From Tipula vernalis (taxonomy: Eukaryota > Arthropoda > Insecta > Diptera > Tipulidae), in assembly GCA_958295665.1 (NCBI GenBank), contig OY282558.1, positions 140,472,577-140,536,576 of the forward strand: a DNA stretch of 64,000 bases, in the 5' to 3' direction. Positions 12,376 through 22,545 of the stretch are shown one piece after another; the first letter of the stretch is position 1, and every line of letters begins with the position of its first letter. The notes under the pieces were generated by a model, which was given only the letters and a program-made list of their open reading frames with translations, ran no database searches and had not been told where the DNA came from. Made by a program: the position numbers and the translations under genes.

Positions 12376-14718
12376 CGGTAAAAACAACAACCTCAATATT
12401 TTAGCCCCCACAGCAAAAGGTAGAAATGAATATAGGGGTTAATTCTTAGAATCTTATTCGAAATTTTTTTTGTGTTTTTTTTCTCTGGCAACAAACTAAA
12501 AACAAAGTTTTCCACTTCTCGTGTACATGTCTTCTGTATATGCAATGTGTCGGAAACCAAAAGAATAAGAAAGTTGTAATAAGAAAGTTGTATTTCTGTT
12601 GTTGTATACCTATATGCCGAGTATATATAGCGTATTATGTGTTATATGATTTGGGGGTGTACTTTGGATGTTGTTGTTTATATTTTTTTTTTGGTCTGTG
12701 TATCACAATGAAAATTCCAACAACAAAACCATAAAAATTTATGGCAAAAGAAAATGAAGTAGAATAATATCGTATAGAGACTTATATGGGATTAATACGT
12801 CACAGTTGGGGGTTTATTTTATATTTCGGGTGTACACTATACTCGTGTTGATGTTTCACAAGAAAATTAAAGTGAATTTTTGGATATTTTATTTTCATCA
12901 TGATGGTCAACACGATGTTGATTACGATGAAACAATCATCAATCATCACATATTATAAAAGCAAAAAAAATAAACAAAAAAATGTTAGATATATGTTTAG
13001 AGATATGCTTACCATTTAAATGATATAGGGATTAAGCAGCACAGTAAATTACAAAAAAACAAAAAAAGGATTTTCACTTGCAGAGCCAATCATACAAAAC
13101 CATAATAATGCCAAATCCATTCTTATGTCTCGTCTATATACAAATACACATAGTTAGTTTATAGTTTATGGTTGTAGTCGAGTTAATGATTTATTCAAAA
13201 ATGTCGCTGTCAAGCACAGCACTACAGATAATTATATTTACTCGTACTTAACAGCGTTATATCTTGACAATGAAAATTTATGGAATAAAGTTGGGGAAAA
13301 CCATTTTATGATTGACGGAAAATTTTTTGTATTATGTTTATGTGCAAGTGAATTGTCAAAATATATATTATTGTATGGATGCGACATATTAGTTAATGGA
13401 ATGGTTCTATTTACGCAATGTTCTTTTCTATGTCTATTAATATAGAGAGAGGAATAAAGCTTAAAATTGTAATGCAAGTAAAACATAAAATGTATTCTTG
13501 TTACTTCAATGCGTACACAAATTATACAATTTTAGATTTAATTTTTATAAATACCTTTTAAAAGCTTTATGATTGTTATAGATTTAGCCTGAAAGCTTTC
13601 CCACATCGAAGTAATAAAATATTTTGTAATCGGATTTTGTTGTTGTTTTTTACCATTTTCATTTTAAATTTTACTATTAAGCTGATTTTCATGGAACCTC
13701 TTTGTGATTCAAAGACCATTGTTGGAAAAAGGACATAATATGTAATCCAACGATAAAATAAAACGAATCCTTGTGATAGACATACATTATTAAAAAGAAG
13801 CAAAAACAAAGTTAAGTAGTTATTGACTTGACCAGCAGAACTTAACTTAGGCCCGCTGTGTGGTGTGACTATTAATTTTATATTTTTGACCTTTTTAATA
13901 TGATTACTGTTAAAAAGAGAATTGCTACTTATACATAAGCAAGTTGTTAGATACGGAACTAATCGCTTCTGTAAGTTGAGGTCGCGATTTCTTGCGCAAT
14001 AATTGCTTTGATCTGACTAAAGTAACAGTTTGCAAATGAGGGGGGAAGTTCACATTATGTCTAATTCGTACACTGCAAAACAGACAATAAAAAATTGGAA
14101 TCCTGGAGAAGAACAATACCTTTGTAGTCTTAGCAAAAAACACCTAACTCTCCTTCGGAAAGAGCAATCTCGCATCAGAAACAGAACTTCACTCTAAAAG
14201 AAAAACTAAAGCTTAAAAATATTCTTAAGAAATTACCAGATTCAACATGTGATAGCAAATTAGTCGGCTATGAATTTAATATAGGTAGTACTAATGTGTT
14301 CGTACAAACGGAGCAATATTGAAAGACTGAATGGGTCGAAAGACTGATTGGAAAGGAAAGTGGAAGAGCCGTATGGAAGAGCCAAACCAACCGAAGGGCC
14401 GAATTTTAGTTTTAATTGCTTCGCCTTCCTATAAAATTTAAATATTTATAAGATATATTTACGTACTTCAACTACATTGTACAATTGCTGAATGTGTGGA
14501 AAAGTTTAAATCAAATACAAAACAAAAAGATGAAAATATTTATAAAGTGCAACATCTGTTTGTTTGTACAGGATAGTCTTAAAATATACGGAACTGTTAT
14601 TGATGAGACAACCACTGCTCGATAGGAGTTCGGCTGCCGAAGGTTTTAAGCTACAGAATCGGTTGCACAACTTTGGCCATTTTGTACAATTTATAAGAGC
14701 TGGTAGCTTATTTTCTAA
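12376..14718. other. AT-rich non-coding stretch
   Basis: No gene, RNA gene or element ends were recognised. The only long open frames (for example 13238-13809 on the minus strand) have no family signature and a composition typical of chance AT-rich frames. Confidence 0.5.
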
Positions 14719-16267
14719 AAAAAATACAAAGTAAAAAGTAAAAAGTAAAAAGTAAAAAGTAAAAAGTAAAAAGTAAAAAGTAAAAAGTAAAAAGTAAAAA
14801 GTAAAAAGTAAAAAGTAAAAAGTAAAAAGTAAAAAGTAAAAAGTAAAAAGTAAAAAGTAAAAAGTAAAAAGTAAAAAGTAAAAAGTAAAAAGTAAAAAGT
14901 AAAAAGTAAAAAGTAAAAAGTAAAAAGTAAAAAGTAAAAAGTAAAAAGTAAAAAGTAAAAAGTAAAAAGTAAAAAGTAAAAAGTAAAAAGTAAAAAGTAA
15001 AAAGTAAAAAGTAAAAAGTAAAAAGTAAAAAGTAAAAAGTAAAAAGTAAAAAGTAAAAAGTAAAAAGTAAAAAGTAAAAAGTAAAAAGTAAAAAGTAAAA
15101 AGTAAAAAGTAAAAAGTAAAAAGTAAAAAGTAAAAAGTAAAAAGTAAAAAGTAAAAAGTAAAAAGTAAAAAGTAAAAAGTAAAAAGTTAAAAGTAAAAAG
15201 TAAAAAGGAAAAAGTAAAAAGTAAAAAGTAAAAAGTAAAAAGTAAAAAGTAAAAAGTAAAAAGTAAAAAGTAAAAAGTAAAAAGTAAAAAGTAAAAAGTA
15301 AAAAGTAAAAAGTAAAAAGTAAAAAGTAAAAAGTAAAAAGTAAAAAGTAAAAAGTAAAAAGTAAAAAGTAAAAAGTAAAAAGTAAAAAGTAAAAAGTAAA
15401 AAGTAAAAAGTAAAAAGTAAAAAGTAAAAAGTAAAAAGTAAAAAGTAAAAAGTAAAAAGTAAAAAGTAAAAAGTAAAAAGTAAAAAGTAAAAAGTAAAAA
15501 GTAAAAAGTAAAAAGTAAAAAGTAAAAAGTAAAAAGTAAAAAGTAAAAAGTAAAAAGTAAAAAGTAAAAAGTAAAAAATACAAAGTAAAAAGTAAAAAGT
15601 AAAAAGTAAAAAGTAAAAAGTAAAAAGTAAAAAGTAAAAAGTAAAAAGTAAAAAGTAAAAAGTAAAAAGTAAAAAGTAAAAAGTAAAAAGTAAAAAGTAA
15701 AAAGTAAAAAGTAAAAAGTAAAAAGTAAAAAGTAAAAAGTAAAAAGTAAAAAGTAAAAAGTAAAAAGTAAAAAGTAAAAAGTAAAAAGTAAAAAGTAAAA
15801 AGTAAAAAGTAAAAAGTAAAAAGTAAAAAGTAAAAAGTAAAAAGTAAAAAGTAAAAAGTAAAAAGTAAAAAGTAAAAAGTAAAAAGTAAAAAGTAAAAAG
15901 TAAAAAGTAAAAAGTAAAAAGTAAAAAGTAAAAAGTAAAAAGTAAAAAGTAAAAAGTAAAAAGTAAAAAGTAAAAAGTAAAAAGTAAAAAGTAAAAAGTA
16001 AAAAGTAAAAAGTAAAAAGTAAAAAGTAAAAAGTAAAAAGTAAAAAGTAAAAAGTAAAAAGTAAAAAGTAAAAAGTAAAAAGTAAAAAGTAAAAAGTAAA
16101 AAGTAAAAAGTAAAAAGTAAAAAGTAAAAAGTAAAAAGTAAAAAGTAAAAAGTAAAAAGTAAAAAGTAAAAAGTAAAAAGTAAAAAGTAAAAAGTAAAAA
16201 GTAAAAAGTAAAAAGTAAAAAGTAAAAAGTAAAAAGTAAAAAGTAAAAAGTAAAAAGTAAAAAGTAA

Positions 16268-16320
<53 letters not shown>

Positions 16321-16374
16321 TAAAAAGTAAAAAGTAAAAAGTAAAAAGTAAAAAGTAAAAAGTAAAAAGTAAAA
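14719..16374. repeat. (AAAAAGT)n heptamer satellite, about 1.65 kb
   Basis: About 235 tandem copies of the heptamer AAAAAGT, almost uniform. Visible variants are one unit with AAGTTAAAAGT near 15186, AAGGAAAAAGT near 15205, AATACAAAGT near 15575-15586 and AGTAGAAAGT near 16293. The variant pair AAAATACAAAGT found at the left edge (14721-14732) recurs exactly 854 bp (122 units) to the right. The minus strand is open in all three frames because 21 nt of repeat gives a stop-free heptapeptide. The 291-codon frame at 14708-15583 is therefore a repeat artefact. Confidence 0.97.
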
Positions 16375-17289
16375 ACGAATTGCTAATGTTAATTGTGTGG
16401 CTCTGGGTAATTAACCATTATGAGCATCTTCTATTTTTGTTTTGTTACTATGTTTTGCTTGTTCACGATTACTGGGATTTTGCTTGAACTTGAGACCCTT
16501 GAATTTTGTAGTCGTCCGTTTACTCGTAACAAACAGTTTTCGTCTAAAGTTGTGACTTCTCTAACCCTCCATGAAGAAATGTAAACTTTTTAATATTCCT
16601 TGGTATTCTTGTTGAAAGAGTATGGTGAAGTGGAACTAATACCACAGGATACAAGGGTATCTCAAAATTATTTAAATAAGCCTAAAATCAATGATGTTAT
16701 TGAAAAAAAGGAAGGGATGTAATTATGTGTTTTATTGTTTCATGATTTCCAAAAAGTAATGGTTCATTTTGTTTTAAAATAAATTAAAGATTCGATTGCA
16801 AATAAATATCATGCAAACCGCCAAGCGTTGTCACTTTTCTGCGGTCTGTTGGTCATTTTAGATAAATATGTTGATATGGTTAGATGTTTTAGATGAACTC
16901 CGCGAGATCTTAACCGAGAGAGACGTTTGAGTTATCGATCTCACGAAGGTCAGCTAAGTAAATGTGAAAAACTGATCTATAGATAAGGATGTGGATTTTA
17001 AGACATTTTACAGAGAGCGCCGAATATATAAGTATATGTGGCCTTTGAGTAGCTGTATTATTATAAATTTATTTTTGCGCACAATACAATACATAGTCCT
17101 CCGCAGAACTTGGCGGCTTAATCAAAATTGAGCCTACCATGAATATTCTTCACACTCATATAATTTTCCCGCTGGCATGCACCACTAAAAGTGCTTTTTT
17201 CTCTATTTAAGCAGCATATATGGGAAACATATATGAATGTTTCCTAAAAGAATGCATGGCATTCTGGCTTCAATATGGCCTATGATTAT
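16375..17289. other. Non-coding stretch between repeats
   Basis: Ordinary AT-rich sequence with no gene signature seen on either strand. Confidence 0.45.
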
Positions 17290-17740
17290 ATTATAAATAA
17301 AGGAAACAAAGTGGCAAGTGAGACATGGAAAGTGAGAAGTAGAATGTGAGAAATGAAAAGAATAAGTAGAAGGTGAAAAGTGAGGAGTAAAAAGAAAGAG
17401 GTGGAAACTTTGGGAGTGGAAACTGAAAAATGGAAAGGGGGAACTGGAAAGTTAGAAGTGGAATATGGTTATTTAAATGTGAGAAAAGGGAAGTAAGAAT
17501 TAGGAAGTGAGAAGTTGAAAGTGAGCAGCAGAAAGTGATTTATGGCAAATGAGAAGAGGAAAGTAATAAATTGTAAGTGAAAAGTTGGGAGCGAGAAATG
17601 AGAAGTGTAAAGTGAAAATTGGGAAATGGAAAGTTACAAGTGGAAATAGGAAATTGAAGGGTGGGAAGCGAATAATGAAAAGTAAATAGAGGGATCTGGA
17701 AAGTGAGAAGTAGAAAGTAAAAAGTAATGAGCAAGGAATA
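17290..17740. repeat. Degenerate purine-rich repeat (GAAAGTGAGAAGT-like)
   Basis: About 450 bp in which the plus strand is mostly A and G. It is built from irregular repeats of words such as AAGTGAGAAGT, GGAAAGTGAGAAG, GAAAAGTGAGGAG and AAGTTAGAAGTGG, spaced about 8-10 bp apart. The shared AAAGT core suggests descent from a tandem array related to the heptamer satellite 0.9 kb upstream, but more diverged. Low-complexity frames on the minus strand (such as 17540-17764) are artefacts. Confidence 0.8.
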
Positions 17741-17789
17741 CAACACCGGTAAGCTATAGACCATTAAACCGTGTTAAAACTGTATTGTA

Positions 17790-18080
17790 CAAGTACCGGT
17801 AGTTGAGTTTTAAAAACTTGCCGATTTTTGCCCGTTTTCCAGTACACGGGCGTTTGTTTTGTCTTAACTGATCTAACACAGAAAATATTTTTTTGTTTCG
17901 ATGTGTGCCAATTAATTACAAAAACCGGGTTACACATAAATGCCAGTATACATGAAACAGTATAGCATGAAATTCCAAAAGTTTTCTGGCGTTTTATGAC
18001 AGAATTGCATTCTAATTTAACATTATTGAAAGTAGTCGGTAAATTACCGGTAAAATCGGTATTGCCCAAATCATTTACCG
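17790..18080. other. ACCGGT-rich non-coding block, possible hAT-like MITE
   Basis: TACCGGTAG at 17794, GTAAATTACCGGTAAAATCGG at 18040 and CATTTACCGAATAACCGG at 18074 place palindromic ACCGGT words near both ends of a roughly 290-bp block. Such words are common at the ends of some hAT-type elements. No clean terminal inverted repeat or 8-bp target duplication could be established. The 101-codon minus frame inside (17764-18069) has no family signature. Confidence 0.25.
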
Positions 18081-18724
18081 AATAACCGGAAAATTGATTT
18101 TTCCAAATATTGTGTTGCCCACTTTTAAGCCAACTACTTATATGGTAGACACATCAATTGGCTTATGTGTGATAGGCACTTTAGAGCCCTTTTCTGAACT
18201 CCTCATAGGCTGCTGGCCTTATCTACATAATTTATCCTGCACTGTGTTTGTGCATAGTTCAGGTATACAGAAAAATACGTATGACTTGCTTCCTCGCTTA
18301 ATAACACTTTGCAGATAACAATTTGCAAATTTTTTTTTAATTTCTTCGAGGAGGAGTAGGAATATTCAAACTTGACTGGTATTTGGTGAAACAAGGGATA
18401 CGACTACGGGAGTCCGGGTGATGTTCCGGTTTCTGATATTTTCTTCGCCAGAATAGAAACAGGAATGGTCCCATGGATAAAGAATATCTGCGAAAGTATT
18501 CTTTCTTAGGAGGTGGGCACTGATCTTGCTTTGAACAAAGTCAGAATACACAGACTTGAGCATACTTTTAGGACAGGCATATTTAAGTAAATATAGCTGC
18601 CTGTTACAAGAAACCATATAATGAAATTTTGAATAGAGTCTACCATCTACATTTACACCTAGATATTTAAACGATTCAACTAATTTGACAAAACAACAAT
18701 CAACATTAAATATAGTTTAAATTG
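18081..18724. other. Non-coding stretch
   Basis: No gene or element end recognised. The short open frames lack conserved motifs. Confidence 0.4.
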
Positions 18725-19340
18725 TTTAAACGAGAGCAAATGTCTGAGGAGAAGGTCGCAAATTATATCGCCGAGCTCTGACGGAACCGAAAACCTTGAA
18801 CGCATGCTCCGTGTCAAATAGTGTGCGGTATCCACAATGCAGCCTTGCAACAACAATTTTTAGCTGAAAAAACTTTGATCTTGGAGAAAGTTTGTGATAA
18901 TGCCGTTGCCGCCGAGGCTGCCATTCAGGATCACAAAGCGATCACCGACGCCCATCAACAGTCCGATCAAGTAAAGATTATTCAGCAATCACACTAAACA
19001 TCTAACTCCAATCGTGCCCAGCCCACGAAGGTCAGCCGCGAGCAACACCGTCATCTGCGTGCATTAGTTCAATGCGAAAACTGCGGAGAGAATCCTTTAC
19101 GTTCAACCTGCAAATATCGAAGAAGTGCTTGTAATTTCTGTGGACTCATCGGCTATCTACAGCGGGTCCGCCGATCTGATCCTGCTAACCGTGCCGGAAA
19201 ACCAACAAAGTCTAAGAAAAAATATTACAAACGAAGTATAAACTCTGTCAAGCACGTATCCTTGTCCAGCGAAGTGAAAACGGACACAAAAGTCGTTATC
19301 AACGAGGTGCCTTGCCATTTCGAAATCACCACCGATTCTT
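18725..19340 (+). pseudogene. Gag and protease start of second gypsy element
   Basis: It opens with FKREQMSEEKVANYIAEL, the C-terminal capsid segment. A frame change gives the ENLERMLR..CAV/GIHNAALQQQ segment, and then AEKTLILEKVCDNAVAAEAA-like sequence. Two zinc knuckles follow near 19070-19180: CENCGENPLRSTC, which lacks the histidine, and CNFCGLIGYLQRV, in which the histidine and last cysteine are replaced. Protease: near 19310-19345 the text CHFEITTDSSAIW takes the place of the DTGS active site (DSS here). These changes and the frame breaks make the product inactive. Confidence 0.72.
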
Positions 19341-20200
19341 CAGCCATCTGGGCTTAAGTTGAGAGATTTTCAACAGAATCCGATCCAGATTCTCGGTCGC
19401 ACTGAGGTCGACGTCGAAAACAATGGCCGATTCATCATGAATATGCCATTGTTTGTCACTACGGGAAACAAAACCAACATCTTGGGTCTTGATTGGTTCG
19501 GACGACTGGAAATCTCTATCCATGGAGTGCATTTAATTCGACCAACGAAACTTTGGAACATATTGGAAAAATACCAACACCTACCTATTCTCAGCTAAGT
19601 TAGGAGAATTTCGTGGTCCACCGGTTTCATTAAAATTGGATCCGACAGTCATATCAATTCGACTACCACCTCGCCGAGTCCCTCTTGCACTTCGTAAACC
19701 AATAGAAGAGGAGCTGCAGAAGATGTTAAACCAGGGAATTTTGGAGTCAGTGGAGTACACTGAGTGGGCGGCACCGATCGTTCCTATAATCAAATCCGAT
19801 GGAACAGTACGGATTTGCGGAGATTATAGGTAAATCTACCGTAAATGGAGCACTTACCACTTTCGCCGCACGCATTTCCAATTCCATCAGCTACCCATTT
19901 GTTGTCCACCATGCCAAGAGGGTCGATATTTGCCAAGCTGGATTTGGCGCAAGCTTACCAGCAACTTACATTTGACGATGACACCGCCATGGTAGAAACC
20001 ATCGCAACTCATAAGGGGGCTTTCAAAGTGAAACGTCTCCAGTTCGGAATCTCCACGGTACCAGGTATTTTTCAAAATTTTATTGAAAATTTATACCATA
20101 TACTTCGTGTAATTTCAGGGGTCATTCCATATTTCGATGATGTTATTTTAATCGCTGCTTCTGATGACGAACTTTATGAAAAATTGAGAAAGATGTGAAG
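19341..20200 (+). pseudogene. Protease end and reverse transcriptase of second gypsy element
   Basis: The 19359-19598 frame has PIQILGRTEVDVENNGRF and NILGLDWFGRLEI, the late protease region with its LGLDW box. The 19636-19833 frame has PPRRVPLALRKPIEEELQKM, NQGILESVEYTEWAAPIVPI and TVRICGDYR, the RT fingers. After a stop at about 19834 the 19845-20198 frame carries SIFAKLDLAQAYQQL (palm A, residues 28-42), LQFGISTVPGIFQNF and the catalytic YFDDVIL (YFDD at residues 96-99), all intact. The next part jumps straight to VDKVEAIRNSPP in a new frame, so the thumb is shortened by a deletion near 20200. Confidence 0.87.
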
Positions 20201-20660
20201 CTGTCGGTTACTGAATCAACATCAATGGCCTTCGTCCCACCGTAGACAAAGTTGAAGCCATCCGAAATTCACCGCCACTGAAGGATAAATCCAAACTCCA
20301 GGCTTTTCTGAGGCTGTTCAATTTTTACCACGCATTCGTTAAAGGGAAAGCTACTATCGCAGGTCCACTGCCCACCCGAGAAGTTTCGTGGAGCTGAAGT
20401 CTGCGCTATCGCCTGACAATATTCTCGTATCTTACAATAGAAGCTGCCATTACTGTTGAACCGTGATGCCTCTCCATATGGCAGCGGTGTGGTCCTCGGT
20501 ATGCTCAGATTGATAGAGAGGATCTATCAATTATCGCCGGCGTCAAGAAGTTCCATGACTTCGTATATGGTGATGAATTTACGATCGTGACCGACCAAAA
20601 ACCGCTCTTAGGTTTGTTCAACCCTAACAAACCGACACCGCATATTTTGTCCCCGAGAAT
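20201..20660 (+). pseudogene. RT thumb to RNase H of second gypsy element
   Basis: Across several frames the sequence gives LRPTVDKVEAIRNSPPLKDK, LQAFLRLFNFYHAFVKGKA (normally FLGLxNYYxxF), then LLNRDASPYGSGVVLG, the RNase H start with its aspartate (usually DASxxGxGAVL), and the DREDLSIIAGVKKFHDFVYG and FTIVTDQKPLLGLFNPNKPT segments, which include the DQKPL block. The region is badly shifted but in family order. Confidence 0.75.
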
Positions 20661-21560
20661 GATGCGTTAAAGCGTTTTCCTGAAAGGAGAACAGTAATGC
20701 TGATGGTCTTAGCCGCCTACCCAATCCGGCACAAATCATCACCGAAGTAGAGGAAATGATGTTAATTGAATCACTCGAGTACCCAGTTGTTCTGGCAGAG
20801 GACATAGCAAAATCGACGAAGAAAGACCCCATTCTTTCACGTATTCTATCGTTGTGTAAGAGAGGATGGCCTGAGAAGGTAGAGGATTATTTTAAATCGT
20901 TTTGGACTAGGCGAAATGAACTCAGTTGCATCAACGAGTGCCTTCTGTGGGGCCAGTGTACAAACGTTCCATCGTGTTATCGTCGAACTATCCTCAATGC
21001 GCTGCATATAGCCCACCCAGGTGTAGTGCGCATGAAATCCATGGCGAAGAATTCTGCAAGGGAAATGGCATTCACCATACTTTTGTCGCTCCTTTCGATC
21101 CCTCGTCGAATGGGCAAGCAGAACGAATGGTACGCTCAACAAAGTACTACTGAAAGAAAGAAGCGACCGGAGAATTCGTCATCGGCAATGTTCTTGCATC
21201 ACCACTATGTAACGCCATCCACTAGCACAGGAGAAAGTCCGGCTGAGCCTTTCTTCAAACGTCGAATCGGAACTTATTCCGATCGGTTACATCCTGATGC
21301 AATTCCTGTGTCGAAACGAACCAACGATACGAGAAACACTATAGATCACTGTCTCCTAAGTCTGAAGTCTGGGCCCGAAACTACGCTGCAGGTCCAAGAT
21401 GGATTCCGGCAACTGTCACAAGGACAACTGAACCAGTCTCATGCCAGGTTGAAACCGGAAATGACATCATCATCCGCCGTCACATCGATCAGCTGCGATT
21501 ACGTGACAATACCCCCGATAACATCAACGTCGCGTGATGTCACACTGAGAGAAAAGTTCG
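20661..21560 (+). pseudogene. Integrase of second gypsy element with core deletion
   Basis: It begins in NADGLSRLPNPAQIITEVEE, the usual link from RNase H to integrase, and continues in one 290-residue frame (20756-21628). The integrase zinc-binding end CYRRTILNALHIAHPGVVRM is followed by MKSMAKNSA. There the text jumps to EFCKGNGIHHTFVAPFDPSS, and then NGQAERMVRS in the neighbouring frame, which is the end of the catalytic core with its glutamate. The stretch with both core aspartates is missing. Further on, TPSTSTGESPAEPFFKRR and, after a shift, WIPATVTRTTEPVSCQVETG mark the C-terminal domain. The tail of this long frame is BEL sequence, so the 290-residue frame is a chimera. Confidence 0.82.
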
Positions 21561-22545
21561 AGAAGTTTGACAAATTATATACAAATTATTATTCGGTTTA
21601 CGAAAGGTTAAAGGAGGTCGCCATATAGATATGTTCGATGAGAAGGAGGCAGAAGAAAATGAAATGGACAATTTGGAATTTTACGATTCGTATTTGGTGG
21701 TACGCTTTGGATATCGAAAACATTTGAATTCCAAGCAAGCTGATGAAAATCATTCAAATAATGATGATCATGTTGATCAAAAATTGGAAGTGTTTGATCA
21801 AGAACAAAACAATGTTGAAGTTGCAGATCGTGTATGTGGTTTTGGAGGTGAAATTGTCAGTGAGAATGGTGATGGTCGAAAGTTACAGTGTGAACGTGTT
21901 AGTATGGCAAGTGCTGAAAAAATATGTAGTATTGGGACGCAAAAACCAAATTTTCATTTACCATCCATGAAGAATTTTATTACCAATGACGTGGCTGAAC
22001 AATTGAATTTGGCTAAGCTACAAACTAACGTTGCGGTAAGCGGATTGAATAATATGAAGGCGAATATTAAACATCGGGTAAGAACAATTGTTAAATCACG
22101 TATTACAGGATTCCAAAAACATTTTGATTGTACGGTTATATCTACAATTGCACACAATTTGGACATTTTTGGACAAAAGAAAATTGGCGAATCCTGAATA
22201 TGTACCCGATTCGGTAGGATTACTACTTGGAGCAGAAATATTTCACCGAATAATGCTCAATGAAAAATTACGTGTAGAGGCTACTATGCCTGAAGTAAGA
22301 AATACGATGTTTGGATGGGTAATTGGTGGAAGGATTGGTATGAAAGAAAGTGCTTCCTTTTTCTTAACCAATAATAACGAATATTCAGAAGACGAAAATT
22401 TAAATCAACTGGTGCAATGTTTTTGGCAAGCTGATTCATTTGAATCAATTTCACGATTATCAAGTGTTGAAAAATACTGTGAGCAACATTTTCGAAAATC
22501 TCACTAACGAGATAGTAATGGTCGCTACTACATTGAGTTGCCTAT
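21550..22545 (+). pseudogene. BEL/Pao Gag remnant, protease and linker
   Basis: The first piece (to 21628) reads LREKFEKFDKLYTNYYSVYE, a Gag-type coiled segment. The 21631-22197 frame starts at MFDEKEAEENEMDNLEFYDS, then runs through acidic linker and, at its end, SFITEELA-like protease sequence: MKNFITNDVAEQLNLAKLQT, VAVSGLNNMKANIKHRVRTI and VKSRITGFQKHFDCTVIS. The segment with the catalytic aspartate is lost. After a frameshift near 22170 the 22175-22507 stretch gives LANPEYVPDSVGLLLGAEIF and MPEVRNTMFGWVIGGRIG, the conserved BEL segment after the protease. It ends at CEQHFRKSH and a stop, with RDSNGRYYIELP legible in the next frame before the insertion. Confidence 0.85.

Larger units (their letters stand above)
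18725..21560 (+). mobile_element. Second Ty3/gypsy element (K02A2.6-like), no LTRs
   Basis: Gag, protease, RT, RNase H and integrase pieces follow in canonical order on the plus strand. No flanking direct repeats were found, so both LTRs are probably lost. The Gag and RT resemble the lineage commonly annotated as K02A2.6-like. The 3' end is fused to a BEL/Pao element in the same orientation, and the join at about 21.54-21.56 kb has no recognisable LTR. Internal deletions remove the RT thumb and most of the integrase core. Confidence 0.85.

Noticed and set aside
14708..15583. 291-codon minus-strand frame of repeated Leu, Phe, Thr and Tyr
   Set aside because: It is the direct translation of the heptamer satellite, open in all frames because of the unit length. 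No evidence of a gene.
20756..21628. A single 290-residue protein
   Set aside because: It is a chimera of gypsy integrase pieces (with a core deletion and frame changes) and BEL Gag-like sequence, and not a real product.
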